In this document: one piece after another, positions 1 to 10,220 of the stretch
Numbering within the stretch: position 1 is the stretch's first letter
Layout of the letters: the number at the start of each line of letters is the position of its first letter
Source: Bradyrhizobium sp. LTSP885
GTDB taxonomy: Bacteria > Pseudomonadota > Alphaproteobacteria > Rhizobiales > Xanthobacteraceae
DNA length: 40,587 nt
Assembly: GCF_000938305.1 (NCBI RefSeq)
Contig: NZ_JYMT01000024.1
Coordinates: forward strand, 1-40,587
Direction of reading: 5' to 3'
Program-made: the position numbers and the translations under genes
Notes under the pieces: generated by a model
Told to the model about the DNA's origin: nothing
The model's database searches: none
Seen by the model: only the letters and a program-made list of their open reading frames with translations

Positions 1-1883
<1,883 letters not shown>

Positions 1884-2082
1884 CGTTTCCTCCACTCATT
1901 GCCGTTCGCAAACGACGCGGCGGCAAGCCGGCTTGATCATTGCTCGGATTATGCGTTGCCGCATTCCGGACGGGCAAGGAAAAAGGGCCACCAGTTTTGT
2001 CGTGCAGAAACGATCAGGCGCGTCCCTCCTGTTCCTGCGTGTGATAGAACGGCATACCGCAACGCATCGACGAGAGAAACCT

Positions 2083-2595
2083 ATGCTCCATCGCCTGCTC
2101 CGGGTCACTGGTCTCTTGGTCGTAGTGATGGCGCTCGCAGCGCCGCTGGCCCGCGCCCAGACGGCCGCGCCGTCGCCGTCGCCGGAGGCGCTGGCGGTCG
2201 CGAAGGAATTGGTTGCTACCATCCACCTCGCGGACCAGTTCAAGGCGTTGATGCCGACGATCATGAAGGGCCTCAAGCCCGCCATCGTTCAGGGCCGCAG
2301 CGACGTCGACCGCGACTACGACGCGCTGACACCGGTGCTGCTCGAGGGGTTCCAGGCCCGTTACGACGAATTGTCGGAGGCGGTCGCGATCATCTACGCC
2401 AACAATTTCACCCCGGACGATCTGCAGGCCCTGATCGCCTTCTACAAGAGCCCGGTCGGCCAGAAATTCCTGCAGAAGACACCTGTCGTGACGCAGCAAT
2501 CCCTGCTGGCTGGCCAGAAGTTCGGCCAGTCGGTGGCGGCGGACATGCGGCAGCGGATCATCGAGGAACTGCGCAAGAAGGGACACGACCTCTGA
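2083..2595 (+). CDS. secreted DUF2059 domain protein
   Basis: A 171-residue protein of unknown biochemical role. Residues 1-24 form a signal peptide (MLHRLLRVTG, a hydrophobic core, then an ALA-type cleavage region ending ARAQ), so it should be periplasmic. The rest matches the helical DUF2059 pattern: an N-terminal pair of helices with FKALMPTIM, then the conserved C-terminal stretch NNFTPDDLQALIAFYKSPVG. The frame is open further upstream, but I chose the ATG at 2083 because it begins the signal peptide and follows CGAGAGAAA. Its neighbours, acs (divergent) and topoisomerase IB, give no functional hint. About 275 bp without a recognisable gene separates it from the topoisomerase gene. Confidence 0.85.
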   Translation: MLHRLLRVTGLLVVVMALAAPLARAQTAAPSPSPEALAVAKELVATIHLADQFKALMPTIMKGLKPAIVQGRSDVDRDYDALTPVLLEGFQARYDELSEAVAIIYANNFTPDDLQALIAFYKSPVGQKFLQKTPVVTQQSLLAGQKFGQSVAADMRQRIIEELRKKGHDL

Positions 2596-2872
2596 CCTGA
2601 TCGCGCGGCCATTTGTGGCCGGGAGCGTCGGGCAGGCGCCATTTGAGCGGTTCCAGCCGTCAATTTGCCGTGTCGAGGTCAGGCTGACGTCAACGTTATC
2701 GGCCGAATGGCACCCATGAAAGGTAATTAGAAACCGTTACCGGATGATTCGTGACTCGCAAAGTCGGCCAACACCCCCTAAATGGCCTCCCCGGGGCCAG
2801 ACGGTCCATCCGGAACGAAGCCAGAAGAAGCGGCATTACCGGAGAGCAGGCAGAACAGGGCGTCTTGAGCAG

Positions 2873-4018
2873 ATGATGGATCAGCAGAATAGCGCGGCTG
2901 TGCGGCCCGTTTCCGCCGATCCTGCTGTTGCCCTGGCGAAGGCGCTGGGCCAGTGGCCGAAGCAGCCAGCGAAACTCGCCACCGCCGCCATCAAGACCTC
3001 GGTTGAAGACATCGCCCGCGACCTCGGCTTGCGGCTCGGCGACCAGAACGAGCTGACCATCCGCCGCATCAAGCGCGGCAAGAACTATTCATTCGTTCGC
3101 GCCAACGGCTCGCGGATCCGCGATGTCAGAACCATCCGGCGGCTGCACTCGATGGCGGTTCCGCCGGCCTATCGCCAGGTGCGCTACTCCAGCGATCCGA
3201 GCACGCATCTGCAGGCGGTGGGCCGCGATGCCGCCGGCCGGCTGCAATACCGCTACCATGCCGATTGGGAAAAGGTCCGCGAGCAGCGCAAGGCGCATCG
3301 CCTGGCCAAGCTCGTGGCCGCGCTGCCAAAAATCCGGCGCAAAATCTCGGCGTTTCTGTCCGGCGACGAGCCGACGCGCGAATTCGCGCTGTCGGCCGCG
3401 ATCGAACTGATCGCGCGCACCGCGATCCGTCCCGGCAACGAATCCTATGCCCGCCTCAACGGCACCCGCGGCGCCACCACGCTGCTGAAGTCCAACGTCA
3501 CGCTGGAAGACGACAGCCTGGTGCTGACCTTCAAGGCCAAGGGTGGCAAGGCCGTGCGCAAGGAATGCGACGCCGCCAAGCTGGTGCGCGCGATCGGCAT
3601 CCTACGCGCCGTGCCGGGCAAGCGCATGTTCCAGTACCACGACCGTTCCGGCGTCGTCCGCGCCGCCTCGACGACGGCAGTGAACGCGTTCCTGCGCGAG
3701 ATCGCCGGCATCAAGATCTCGCTGAAGGATTTCCGCACGCTGATGGCATCGGCTGTCGTCGTGGAGTCGTTGTCGCGGGTCACGCCTGCGACCAGCGAGC
3801 GCGGCCGCAAGCGCCAGGTGCTGGATGCGATCCGCGCCGCGGCCGACCAGCTTTCCAACACGCCGGCGATCTGCCGCAAGAGCTACGTCCACGACACCAT
3901 CGTCACCGCCTTCGAAGACGGCATCCTCGAACGCTTCGCCGCGACGATGAAGGGCTACCGCACCCAGTCCAAGCGCGAGCAATTGCTGGCGCAGGTGGTG
4001 ATGGCGGCGGGGGCGTAA
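2873..4018 (+). CDS. poxvirus-like DNA topoisomerase IB
   Basis: Relaxes supercoils by transient 3'-phosphotyrosyl nicking. The protein is 381 residues from the ATG at 2873. The catalytic set known from poxvirus and Deinococcus enzymes can be placed: Arg in TAIRPGNES, Lys in KAKGGKA, Arg in LKDFRT, Asn in SNTPAICRK (bacterial enzymes carry Asn where vaccinia has His) and the nucleophile Tyr in CRKSYVHD, about residue 338. The N-terminal domain contains RGKNYSFVRANGSRI and the usual VPPAYRQV. The residue after KDFRT is Leu, where an aromatic is usual. The frame is open back to 2744, but that part (KWPPRG...KKRHYRR) looks non-coding. No strong ribosome binding site supports any start, so the N-terminus is uncertain. 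Confidence 0.92.
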   Translation: MMDQQNSAAVRPVSADPAVALAKALGQWPKQPAKLATAAIKTSVEDIARDLGLRLGDQNELTIRRIKRGKNYSFVRANGSRIRDVRTIRRLHSMAVPPAYRQVRYSSDPSTHLQAVGRDAAGRLQYRYHADWEKVREQRKAHRLAKLVAALPKIRRKISAFLSGDEPTREFALSAAIELIARTAIRPGNESYARLNGTRGATTLLKSNVTLEDDSLVLTFKAKGGKAVRKECDAAKLVRAIGILRAVPGKRMFQYHDRSGVVRAASTTAVNAFLREIAGIKISLKDFRTLMASAVVVESLSRVTPATSERGRKRQVLDAIRAAADQLSNTPAICRKSYVHDTIVTAFEDGILERFAATMKGYRTQSKREQLLAQVVMAAGA

Positions 4019-4172
4019 TCTCTTCCCTTCTCCCCTTGTGGGAGAAGGTGGCGCGGACGTAGTCCGCGACGGATGAGGGGTTCTCTCCGCTTGTGAGGCT
4101 GTGCCCAGGGGGCGCGATACCCCTCACCCCGCTTCGCTTCGCGAAGCGACCCTCTCCCACAGGGGGAGAGGG
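4019..4172. repeat. large imperfect inverted repeat between convergent genes
   Basis: The spacer between the convergent topoisomerase IB and EVE genes is almost wholly palindromic. A left arm with TTCTCCCCTTGTGGGAGAAGG and GATGAGGGG faces a right arm with CCCCTCACCCC and CTCTCCCACAGGGGGAGAG. Internal small hairpins include GCGGACGTAGTCCGC and CGCTTCGCGAAGCG. It resembles the mobile palindromic intergenic elements common in Bradyrhizobium and relatives (recall, not a search). It could fold in RNA from either direction and so serve as a two-way transcript end. Confidence 0.75.
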
Positions 4173-4173
4173 C

Positions 4174-4587
4174 TCAAAGCCCACCCATCTTGCAGACGGC
4201 CTTCCATTCTTCCGCCGTCACCGGCTGCACCGACAGCCGCGAATATTTCACCAGCGCCATCTCGGCGAACTTCTTGTCGGCCTTGATCGCGGCCATCGTC
4301 ACCGGCGTCTTCAAGGGCTTGTCGGCCTTGATGTCGACGCAGACGAATTTGCCGGTCTTGTCGGACGGATCGGGATAGGCCTCCTTGACGATCTCGGCGA
4401 TGCCGACGATCTCCTTGCCCTCGTTGGAATGATAAAAGAACGCCTTGTCGCCCTTCTTCATGTTGACGAGGTTCTGCCGCGCCGTGAAGTTGCGCACGCC
4501 GGTCCAGGCTTCGCCCTTCGCGCCCTTGGCGACCTGCTGGTCCCACGACCAGACCGACGGTTCGGATTTCACCAGCCAGTAGTTCAT
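4174..4587 (-). CDS. EVE domain (PUA-like) protein
   Basis: A 137-residue single-domain protein. It starts MNYWLVKSEPSVWSW and carries the hallmark sequence W-x-G-V-R-N-F-x-A-R-x-N (residues about 28-39), then KKGDKAFFYHSN. Both are diagnostic of the EVE fold (THYN1/YciV-like), which is related to PUA and YTH domains that bind modified bases in RNA or DNA. The in vivo ligand of the bacterial housekeeping members is not established. It lies downstream of gpsA and tsaD on the same strand, separated from gpsA by an esterase gene. The length is typical for the family. Confidence 0.9.
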   Translation of the reverse strand: MNYWLVKSEPSVWSWDQQVAKGAKGEAWTGVRNFTARQNLVNMKKGDKAFFYHSNEGKEIVGIAEIVKEAYPDPSDKTGKFVCVDIKADKPLKTPVTMAAIKADKKFAEMALVKYSRLSVQPVTAEEWKAVCKMGGL

Positions 4588-4692
4588 CGCAACTTACCCT
4601 GTTCTTGTCATTCTCGAACGCCGATCGCGCCGCGATGTTATAGGCACGCAGAGATCATAGACAAGCATCGCCGCACATCGTTTGCGACGGCC

Positions 4693-5805
4693 TTATTGCT
4701 TCAGATACCTGTCGAAGAATTTGGCGATGTCGGTGAAGGCTTCCCGGGTCTCGGGCGCATCGACGTTGAACTGGTACTGGGCGTGAGACATCCCCTCGTA
4801 GACGTTGAGATCGGCAATGACGCCGGCACGGCGCAATTTGCGATGGGTACGAACCGTGTTGCTGAGGAACAGGTCGCGCGTGCCTGTCGTCAGGATCGTC
4901 GGCGGGAAGCCCTTGAAGTCGCCGTAGATCGGCGAGATGTAGGGCGTCTTCAGGTCGGCGCCGTTGGCGTAGAGCTTGGCGGCGCGGCCGAGCCAGCCGT
5001 CCCAGGTCACCAGCACATTGTCGACCCACTCATTGCTGGCATAGCTGTCGCCGATCTTGTCGATATCCGACCACGGCGTGCCCGGCGCGATGGCGGCCGG
5101 CAGCGGCAGCTTTTCATCCTTCGCCCGCAATACCATCGCGAGCGTCATGGCGCCGCCCGTCGACGTGCCGAAAATAGCGACACGATGGTGTTCGTGCGAT
5201 TTCAGGACGGCCTTGTAAACCGCCATCGCGTCGTCCATCGCCGCCGGGTAGGGGAAGTCGGGCGGCATCCGGTAGTCGACCGAGATCACCTTGAAGCCGC
5301 CGAAGCCCGCCATCATGATGGCTTCCGGCAAGGCCGCCTCGCCGGGACCGAACACGTAACCGCCGCCGTGAACGTGAATCAGCAGGCGCCGCCGGTTCTC
5401 GAGCTCGATCTTGTTCGGCGTGACGATGAAGCAGTGCACGCCGGCGATTTTGGTCTCCTCGACCTTGACGCCGAGCTTCGCCTTCATCGCCGGGATACCC
5501 GCGATCGAGAGCTTGGCGCGGCGATCGATCAGTTCCTTCCATTCCGCCGGAGTCTTCGGGTCCGCGTTGAAATGCGGCGGATAGGGCGCGCCGACCATCG
5601 CCTGCATCTCGGGCGACACGTCATTAGCGGGATTGCCTATCGATTTGAGCGGGGCGACCCGCTTGCCATTGTCGGCATTGGCCGCGGCCTCGCTCTTGGC
5701 GAGGTCGTCGTATGGGACGGCTGTTTGCGCGCGGGCGGTGGCAGTTGAGGCGGCGACGGCCAATAGAATGCTGATCGAAACGATGGCGTGATGCGGTTGA
5801 CGCAT
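4693..5805 (-). CDS. secreted alpha/beta hydrolase, HSL family
   Basis: A 370-residue esterase-type protein with a signal peptide (hydrophobic stretch ISILLAVAA, cleavage near ARAQ), so probably periplasmic. The hormone-sensitive-lipase oxyanion motif HGGGYVFG is near residue 146. The nucleophile elbow is GTSTGG (Ser about residue 215), the catalytic Asp lies in TGTRDLF and the His in GMSHAQYQF. Substrate is unknown; family members cleave short-chain esters. It sits between gpsA and the EVE gene on the same strand, with spacers of 105 and 132 bp, so it may be transcribed on its own. A 17-bp tandem duplication lies just upstream of the start. Confidence 0.9.
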   Translation of the reverse strand: MRQPHHAIVSISILLAVAASTATARAQTAVPYDDLAKSEAAANADNGKRVAPLKSIGNPANDVSPEMQAMVGAPYPPHFNADPKTPAEWKELIDRRAKLSIAGIPAMKAKLGVKVEETKIAGVHCFIVTPNKIELENRRRLLIHVHGGGYVFGPGEAALPEAIMMAGFGGFKVISVDYRMPPDFPYPAAMDDAMAVYKAVLKSHEHHRVAIFGTSTGGAMTLAMVLRAKDEKLPLPAAIAPGTPWSDIDKIGDSYASNEWVDNVLVTWDGWLGRAAKLYANGADLKTPYISPIYGDFKGFPPTILTTGTRDLFLSNTVRTHRKLRRAGVIADLNVYEGMSHAQYQFNVDAPETREAFTDIAKFFDRYLKQ

Positions 5806-5816
5806 GCGTTATCCCC

Positions 5817-5850
5817 AAGGATCCGTTTCTTGAAAGGATCCGTTTCTTGA
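5817..5850. repeat. 17-bp perfect tandem duplication
   Basis: AAGGATCCGTTTCTTGA occurs twice back to back (5817-5833 and 5834-5850) in the 5' leader of the esterase gene, 12 bp from its start codon. It is probably a recent slippage duplication. Whether it alters expression cannot be judged from sequence. Confidence 0.9.
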
Positions 5851-5937
5851 TTGTTCGACCGGGACCCGGCGGTTCGCCGCCACGCTATTACAGCGCGCAC
5901 AGGCCGTGAAGGGCCGCCAGCGACGCGGCGATGACGC

Positions 5938-6915
5938 TCACTCCGCTTTGAACGGCCGCGTCAGCAGGCCCTCGATCGCGGCATCGATCGTGAGTTTGTC
6001 CGCAAGGATCGCCGCGACCGCATGTGATACCGGCATATCGACTTTTTGCGAGGCGGCGAGCTCGACCAGGACCGGTGCGGTGAACGCACCCTCGGCGAGC
6101 TTGCCCAGCGGCGGCGCCTCGCCGCGGCCGAGTGCGATGCCGAGTGCGAAATTGCGTGATTGCGCGGTCGAGCAGCTCAGCAGCAGGTCGCCCAATCCCG
6201 ACAGGCCGGCAAGGGTCTCCGGTCGCGCGCCGCAGGCGCGGCCGAATCGCGCGAGTTCGCTGAAGCCGCGCGTGGTCAGCGCGGCGAGCGCGGAGGCGCC
6301 GAGGTCGCGGCCGACCACGATGCCGGCTGCGATCGCCAGCACGTTCTTCGCCGCGCCGCCGATCTCGACGCCGCGCACGTCTGACGTGTGATAGGGCCGG
6401 AAGGTCGCCGATCCGAGCGCCTGCACCAGCGCGCTCGCTATTGCCTCATCCTTCGCAGCGAGCGTCACCGCGGTCGGAAGTCCACGCGCGACATCATCGG
6501 CGAAACTCGGCCCCGACAGGATGGCGGGCACCGCCTGCGGTGCGGCTTCCGCGATCACCTCGGTCATGAATTTGTGCGTGCCATGCTCGATGCCCTTGGC
6601 ACAGGCGATCACGGGCGTGCCGCGTTTGACATGCGGAGCAAGATGGCTGACGGCCGCGCGCAGATGCTGCGCCGGGGTTGCGGCGAGAATGATGTCGGCG
6701 CGCGCGGCGGCGGCGATGTCAGATGTCACGTCGATGCCGGGATCGAGCCGCACGCCGGCCAGCTTTGGATTGATGCGCGTCGCCTGGATCTGCGCAGCGT
6801 GCGCGGGATCACGGGCGTACAGCGTGACCTTGCGTCCAGCGCGCGCCGCGACATCGGCCAGTGCGGTGCCCCAGGCGCCGGCGCCGATCACGCTGACTGA
6901 CATATACGCAGCCAT
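5938..6915 (-). CDS. gpsA: NAD(P)-dependent glycerol-3-phosphate dehydrogenase
   Basis: Reduces dihydroxyacetone phosphate to sn-glycerol 3-phosphate, the backbone for phospholipids. The Rossmann motif GAGAWGTALA is at the N-terminus, followed by ACAKGIE and SGPSFADDVARGLPTAV. The catalytic lysine region is GGAAKNVLAIAAG and the late motif is GLGDLLLSC. From the ATG at 6915 the protein is 325 residues, the usual length. That start is preceded by GAGGATT; another ATG lies 3 bp further upstream, and a third at 6903 gives MSVSVIGAG but has no ribosome binding site. It follows tsaD by 13 bp, so the two are almost certainly cotranscribed. Confidence 0.96.
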   Translation of the reverse strand: MAAYMSVSVIGAGAWGTALADVAARAGRKVTLYARDPAHAAQIQATRINPKLAGVRLDPGIDVTSDIAAAARADIILAATPAQHLRAAVSHLAPHVKRGTPVIACAKGIEHGTHKFMTEVIAEAAPQAVPAILSGPSFADDVARGLPTAVTLAAKDEAIASALVQALGSATFRPYHTSDVRGVEIGGAAKNVLAIAAGIVVGRDLGASALAALTTRGFSELARFGRACGARPETLAGLSGLGDLLLSCSTAQSRNFALGIALGRGEAPPLGKLAEGAFTAPVLVELAASQKVDMPVSHAVAAILADKLTIDAAIEGLLTRPFKAE

Positions 6916-6928
6916 CATAATCCTCGGA

Positions 6929-8002
6929 TCAATGTCCCGCGCGGCTGTTGCCATATCCGGCCGGCGCCTTGGCATTGGCGTCCAGCAGCCAGCGGGCGCG
7001 GGGCGGTGCGTCCATCGTGTCGGTCAGTCCGAGCGCCATCCGTTCGGCGCCGGCCCATGCGATCATCGCGCCATTGTCGGTGCAGAGCGCCGGCGGCGGG
7101 ATGATCAGCGTGGTCTGTGCCCGGGCTGCGACATCCTGCAGCGCGCCGCGAATCGCGTGGTTGGCGGCGACGCCGCCGGCGGCGACCAGCGCGCGCGGCG
7201 TGCCGAACTGCTCGTGGAACAGTCTGAGGCCGACGTTCAACCTGTCGGCCGTCGATTCCAGCACCGCGGCTTGAAAACTCGCGCAGAGATCGCTGATGTC
7301 CTGCGGCTCCAGCGGCGTCAGCCGGCTCGCTTCGTTGCGCACGGCGGTCTTCAATCCCGACAGCGAGAAATTGGCGTCGGGACGGCCGAGCATCGGGCGC
7401 GGAAAGGCAAAGCGCTTGGGATCGCCGCCCTCGGCCGCGCGCTCGACCTGCGGCCCGCCGGGATAGGGCAGCGACAGCATTTTTGCGACCTTGTCGAACG
7501 CCTCGCCCATCGCGTCATCGACCGTGGTGCCGAGCCGCACATATTGTCCGACACCGACCACCGCGACGATCTGGGTGTGGCCGCCCGAGGCCAGGAACAG
7601 GCAATAGGGGAACGCCAGCGCGCAGGTGAGGCGCGGCGTCAGCGCGTGCGCCTCGAGGTGGTTCACGGCGATCAGTGGCGTGTCGTGCACCATCGCGATC
7701 GCTTTCGCGGTGGTCAGGCCGACGATCACGCCGCCGATCAGGCCGGGGCCCGCGGCAGCCGCGACTGCGGACAATTGCGCGAAGCCGACGCCGGCTTCGT
7801 TCATCGCTGTGGCGACGATGCCATCGAGCAGGTCGACATGGGCCCGCGCCGCGATCTCCGGAACCACGCCGCCGAAGCGGGCGTGTTCCTCGGTCTGCGA
7901 GCGCACGATATTGGAGAGAATCCGCGCCGACCCGTCAGCATCGCGTTCGACCACGGCAGCCGCGGTTTCGTCGCAGGTCGTCTCGATTCCCAACACCAGC
8001 AT
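6929..8002 (-). CDS. tsaD: tRNA threonylcarbamoyladenosine transferase subunit
   Basis: Catalytic subunit that transfers the threonylcarbamoyl group to A37 of ANN-decoding tRNAs. It begins MLVLGIETTCDETA and carries the metal-binding HxxxH in NHLEAH, ASGGHTQ, and the late NGAMIAWAG region. The product is 357 residues from this start. ATGs at 8041 and 8044 would add 13-14 residues and have a weak GGAAGAG upstream; I preferred 8002 because the conserved fold begins there. The frame is open back to 8776, but that extension is antisense to hemD and is not real. It is divergent from hemD and followed closely by gpsA. Confidence 0.95.
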   Translation of the reverse strand: MLVLGIETTCDETAAAVVERDADGSARILSNIVRSQTEEHARFGGVVPEIAARAHVDLLDGIVATAMNEAGVGFAQLSAVAAAAGPGLIGGVIVGLTTAKAIAMVHDTPLIAVNHLEAHALTPRLTCALAFPYCLFLASGGHTQIVAVVGVGQYVRLGTTVDDAMGEAFDKVAKMLSLPYPGGPQVERAAEGGDPKRFAFPRPMLGRPDANFSLSGLKTAVRNEASRLTPLEPQDISDLCASFQAAVLESTADRLNVGLRLFHEQFGTPRALVAAGGVAANHAIRGALQDVAARAQTTLIIPPPALCTDNGAMIAWAGAERMALGLTDTMDAPPRARWLLDANAKAPAGYGNSRAGH

Positions 8003-8131
8003 CGGCGGTTCGTGATCCAATTTCGGCCCTTGCGCGATCATCATTAAAATGGCTCTTCCGGGGTAGCATTGCGAGGTCTCAAAGTGCAATCGGGTGCGAT
8101 GACACATTTCATGCGGCGGGAGTCCTGACCT

Positions 8132-8866
8132 GTGGCGATCCTTGTCACACGCCCGTCTCCCGACAATGCGGCGACGCTGGAAAATCTGCGCGCACGGGGT
8201 TTTGTCGCCCTGCTGGCGCCGATGCTGCGCTTCGAGCCGCTGCCGTTCCATGACGATCATGTCGCCAAATATGACGCTATCATTTTGACGAGCGCCAACG
8301 CCCTGCGCGCGGTCGATCTCGCCGGCAGCCGGCTGCTGCGCCTGCCGCTGTTCGCGGTCGGGGCCCACACCGCCGATGCCGCGCAGGCCGCCGGCTTCGG
8401 CAAGGTGATCACGGCCAAGGGCGATGCCGATGCGTTGCGCGATCTCGTGCTGGCGCGCGTCAAGGCCGGGAAATTGAAGAAGGCTGCCACACTTCTCTAC
8501 CTCGCGGGCGCCGACCTGGCGCGCGATCTCGCGGGCGAGCTGGGCGATGCTGGCTTGACCGTCGTCAGCCACACCACCTACCGGATGACGCCGGTCGCAA
8601 GCTTCCCGCGGGAGGTCTCGGATGCGTTCATGGCGAACGGGATCACGGCGGTGCTGCATTATTCCCGCCGTAGCGCGCAGGCCTTCCTCGATGCTGTCAG
8701 GGCCGATGGGCTGGAGATTTCCGCCTTGGCGCTGCCGCAATGCTGCATCTCGGCATCGGTGGCCTCTGTTCTGCACGATGCCGGCGCTATCAAGGTGACG
8801 GTGGCGGCCTCAGCGGACGAGAATGCCCTGCTTGACACGCTCGGCCGTGCCGTGCCTTCCCGATGA
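8132..8866 (+). CDS. hemD: uroporphyrinogen-III synthase
   Basis: Cyclises hydroxymethylbilane to uroporphyrinogen III in tetrapyrrole synthesis. The 244-residue product starts at a GTG (8132) preceded by CGGGAG and reads MAILVTRPSPDNAATL. It has the bilobed HemD pattern: LTSANALRAV in the first half, TLLYLAGADLARDL at the lobe switch and VLHYSRRSAQAFLD in the second. HemD sequences diverge strongly, so the call rests on this pattern plus context: divergent from tsaD and upstream of the mitofilin and hemY genes. hemC, which in many alphaproteobacteria lies between tsaD and hemD, is not present here. Confidence 0.92.
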   Translation: MAILVTRPSPDNAATLENLRARGFVALLAPMLRFEPLPFHDDHVAKYDAIILTSANALRAVDLAGSRLLRLPLFAVGAHTADAAQAAGFGKVITAKGDADALRDLVLARVKAGKLKKAATLLYLAGADLARDLAGELGDAGLTVVSHTTYRMTPVASFPREVSDAFMANGITAVLHYSRRSAQAFLDAVRADGLEISALALPQCCISASVASVLHDAGAIKVTVAASADENALLDTLGRAVPSR

Positions 8867-8985
8867 TTCATTATTCTTTCGTTTGAACATGATGTTAGCC
8901 AGTGCCCGATTTTTTGGATCGTGCTCTAAGAACCGTCGCCGATTCTGTTAGAGTATACAGCTGATCGAGTTGAGGACCCCCCGCG

Positions 8986-10200
8986 ATGGCTGAAGACAGG
9001 CCCGAGGATAGCGACCCTTCGCCGGATTCCGCCCGGCCTAGGCGTGCGCCGCCGACCATCGATCTCGAGGCGACCGACGTCTCGAGCGAACCGCCGCACG
9101 CCTCCGCCGAGGCGGCTTCGCCTGAAGTCGCGGCCGAGCCGGAGCCCGAACCCAAATCTGAGCCAGAATCCGCGGCTGGGCCCGAGGCGGCGCCGGCGTC
9201 TGGGCATGTGCCCGAACCGCCGCGGCGGGTCTCGCCCTGGGTGGTCGCGCCGATCTCGGGCGCGGTGGCCGCCGCGCTGGTGATCGGGATCGGCTGGCTG
9301 CTCGGCTGGCCTCAGGTCGCGCCCGCTCCTGCGCCGCAGCTCAATGCGGCCGCGCTCGACGGCCTCACCTCGCGGGTCGCCGGCCTCGAATCGAAAGCCG
9401 GCAAGCCGGTCGCAGCGGTGGTCGATCCTGCCGCGACAGCGCGGCTGGAGGCGCTGGATAAATCGCTCGCAGCATTGCGCAGCGATCTCGCTGCCACGCG
9501 CGCGCAATCCGACAAGCTCGCAGCCGCCGTGAATGATGTGAAGGCCGCGCCCCGCACGGGTGGGGCTGCGCCCGACCTGTCCGGAATCACGGCGCGCATC
9601 GACGGGATCGAAGGCGCGATAAAGGCGCAAAACGCCGAGATCGCCAAGCAGGACACCAAGGCAGACGTAAAGCCGGCCGATGACGCACCGTTGCGCCGCG
9701 TCGTCGCGGCAACGCTGCTCGACGCCGCGGTCCGCCACGGCGATCCCTTCGTCTCAGCACTCGCCGCGGCCAAGGCGCTCTCCGACGATCCCGCGGCGTT
9801 GAAGCCGCTCGAGGCGTTTGCGACCTCTGGCGTGCCTGATACGAACAGGCTCTGCCGCGAGCTGATCGAGATCGTGCCGCAGCTCGTGCCGCCGGAAACC
9901 GCAACGGCCAGTGGTGCAGGCCTGGTCGATCGTCTGCAGGCCAGCGCCTCCAAGCTGATCCGCATCGAGCGGACCGATGCCACTGGCACCGATCGCGGCA
10001 GCATCGTCGCGCGCGTGACATCGGCCGCCGTGCATAATGATCTCGCGCTGACCGAGCGCGAGTTGAAGTCGCTGCCACCGGCCGATCGCACCGCGGCGCA
10101 GCCGTGGATCGAGAGGGTGGACGCGCGCAGTGCGGCGCTCGCCGCCTCGCGAAAATTCGCCGACAATGCCATGGCGGCGCTCGCCTCGGTTAATCAGTAG
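8986..10200 (+). CDS. alphaproteobacterial mitofilin (Mic60-like) inner-membrane protein
   Basis: A 404-residue protein with three parts. Residues 1-80 are a disordered acidic/proline-rich cytoplasmic tail rich in EPEPEPK-type repeats. One membrane helix follows at about residues 85-108 (VVAPISGAVAAALVIGIGW). A long periplasmic region has heptad-rich coiled coil (about 115-230, with SKAGKP and DKSLAALRSDLAATR) and a C-terminal helical mitofilin-type domain ending in PWIERVDARSAALAASRKF. This layout and the place between hemD and hemY match the bacterial homologues of mitochondrial Mic60 (COG4223). Family knowledge: Mic60 shapes crista junctions and the bacterial forms affect inner-membrane shape. 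It is likely cotranscribed with hemY, 20 bp downstream. Confidence 0.85.
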   Translation: MAEDRPEDSDPSPDSARPRRAPPTIDLEATDVSSEPPHASAEAASPEVAAEPEPEPKSEPESAAGPEAAPASGHVPEPPRRVSPWVVAPISGAVAAALVIGIGWLLGWPQVAPAPAPQLNAAALDGLTSRVAGLESKAGKPVAAVVDPAATARLEALDKSLAALRSDLAATRAQSDKLAAAVNDVKAAPRTGGAAPDLSGITARIDGIEGAIKAQNAEIAKQDTKADVKPADDAPLRRVVAATLLDAAVRHGDPFVSALAAAKALSDDPAALKPLEAFATSGVPDTNRLCRELIEIVPQLVPPETATASGAGLVDRLQASASKLIRIERTDATGTDRGSIVARVTSAAVHNDLALTERELKSLPPADRTAAQPWIERVDARSAALAASRKFADNAMAALASVNQ

Positions 10201-10220
10201 GTCATTGCAATAGGTCTTTG

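Noticed and set aside
4093..5748. 551-codon plus-strand frame across the EVE and esterase genes
   Set aside because: Spans two real minus-strand genes and a repeat; no protein-like motifs.
8003..8776. Long open extension of the tsaD frame upstream of its start
   Set aside because: It is antisense to hemD, arginine/glutamine-rich and unlike any protein; typical of high-G+C shadow frames.
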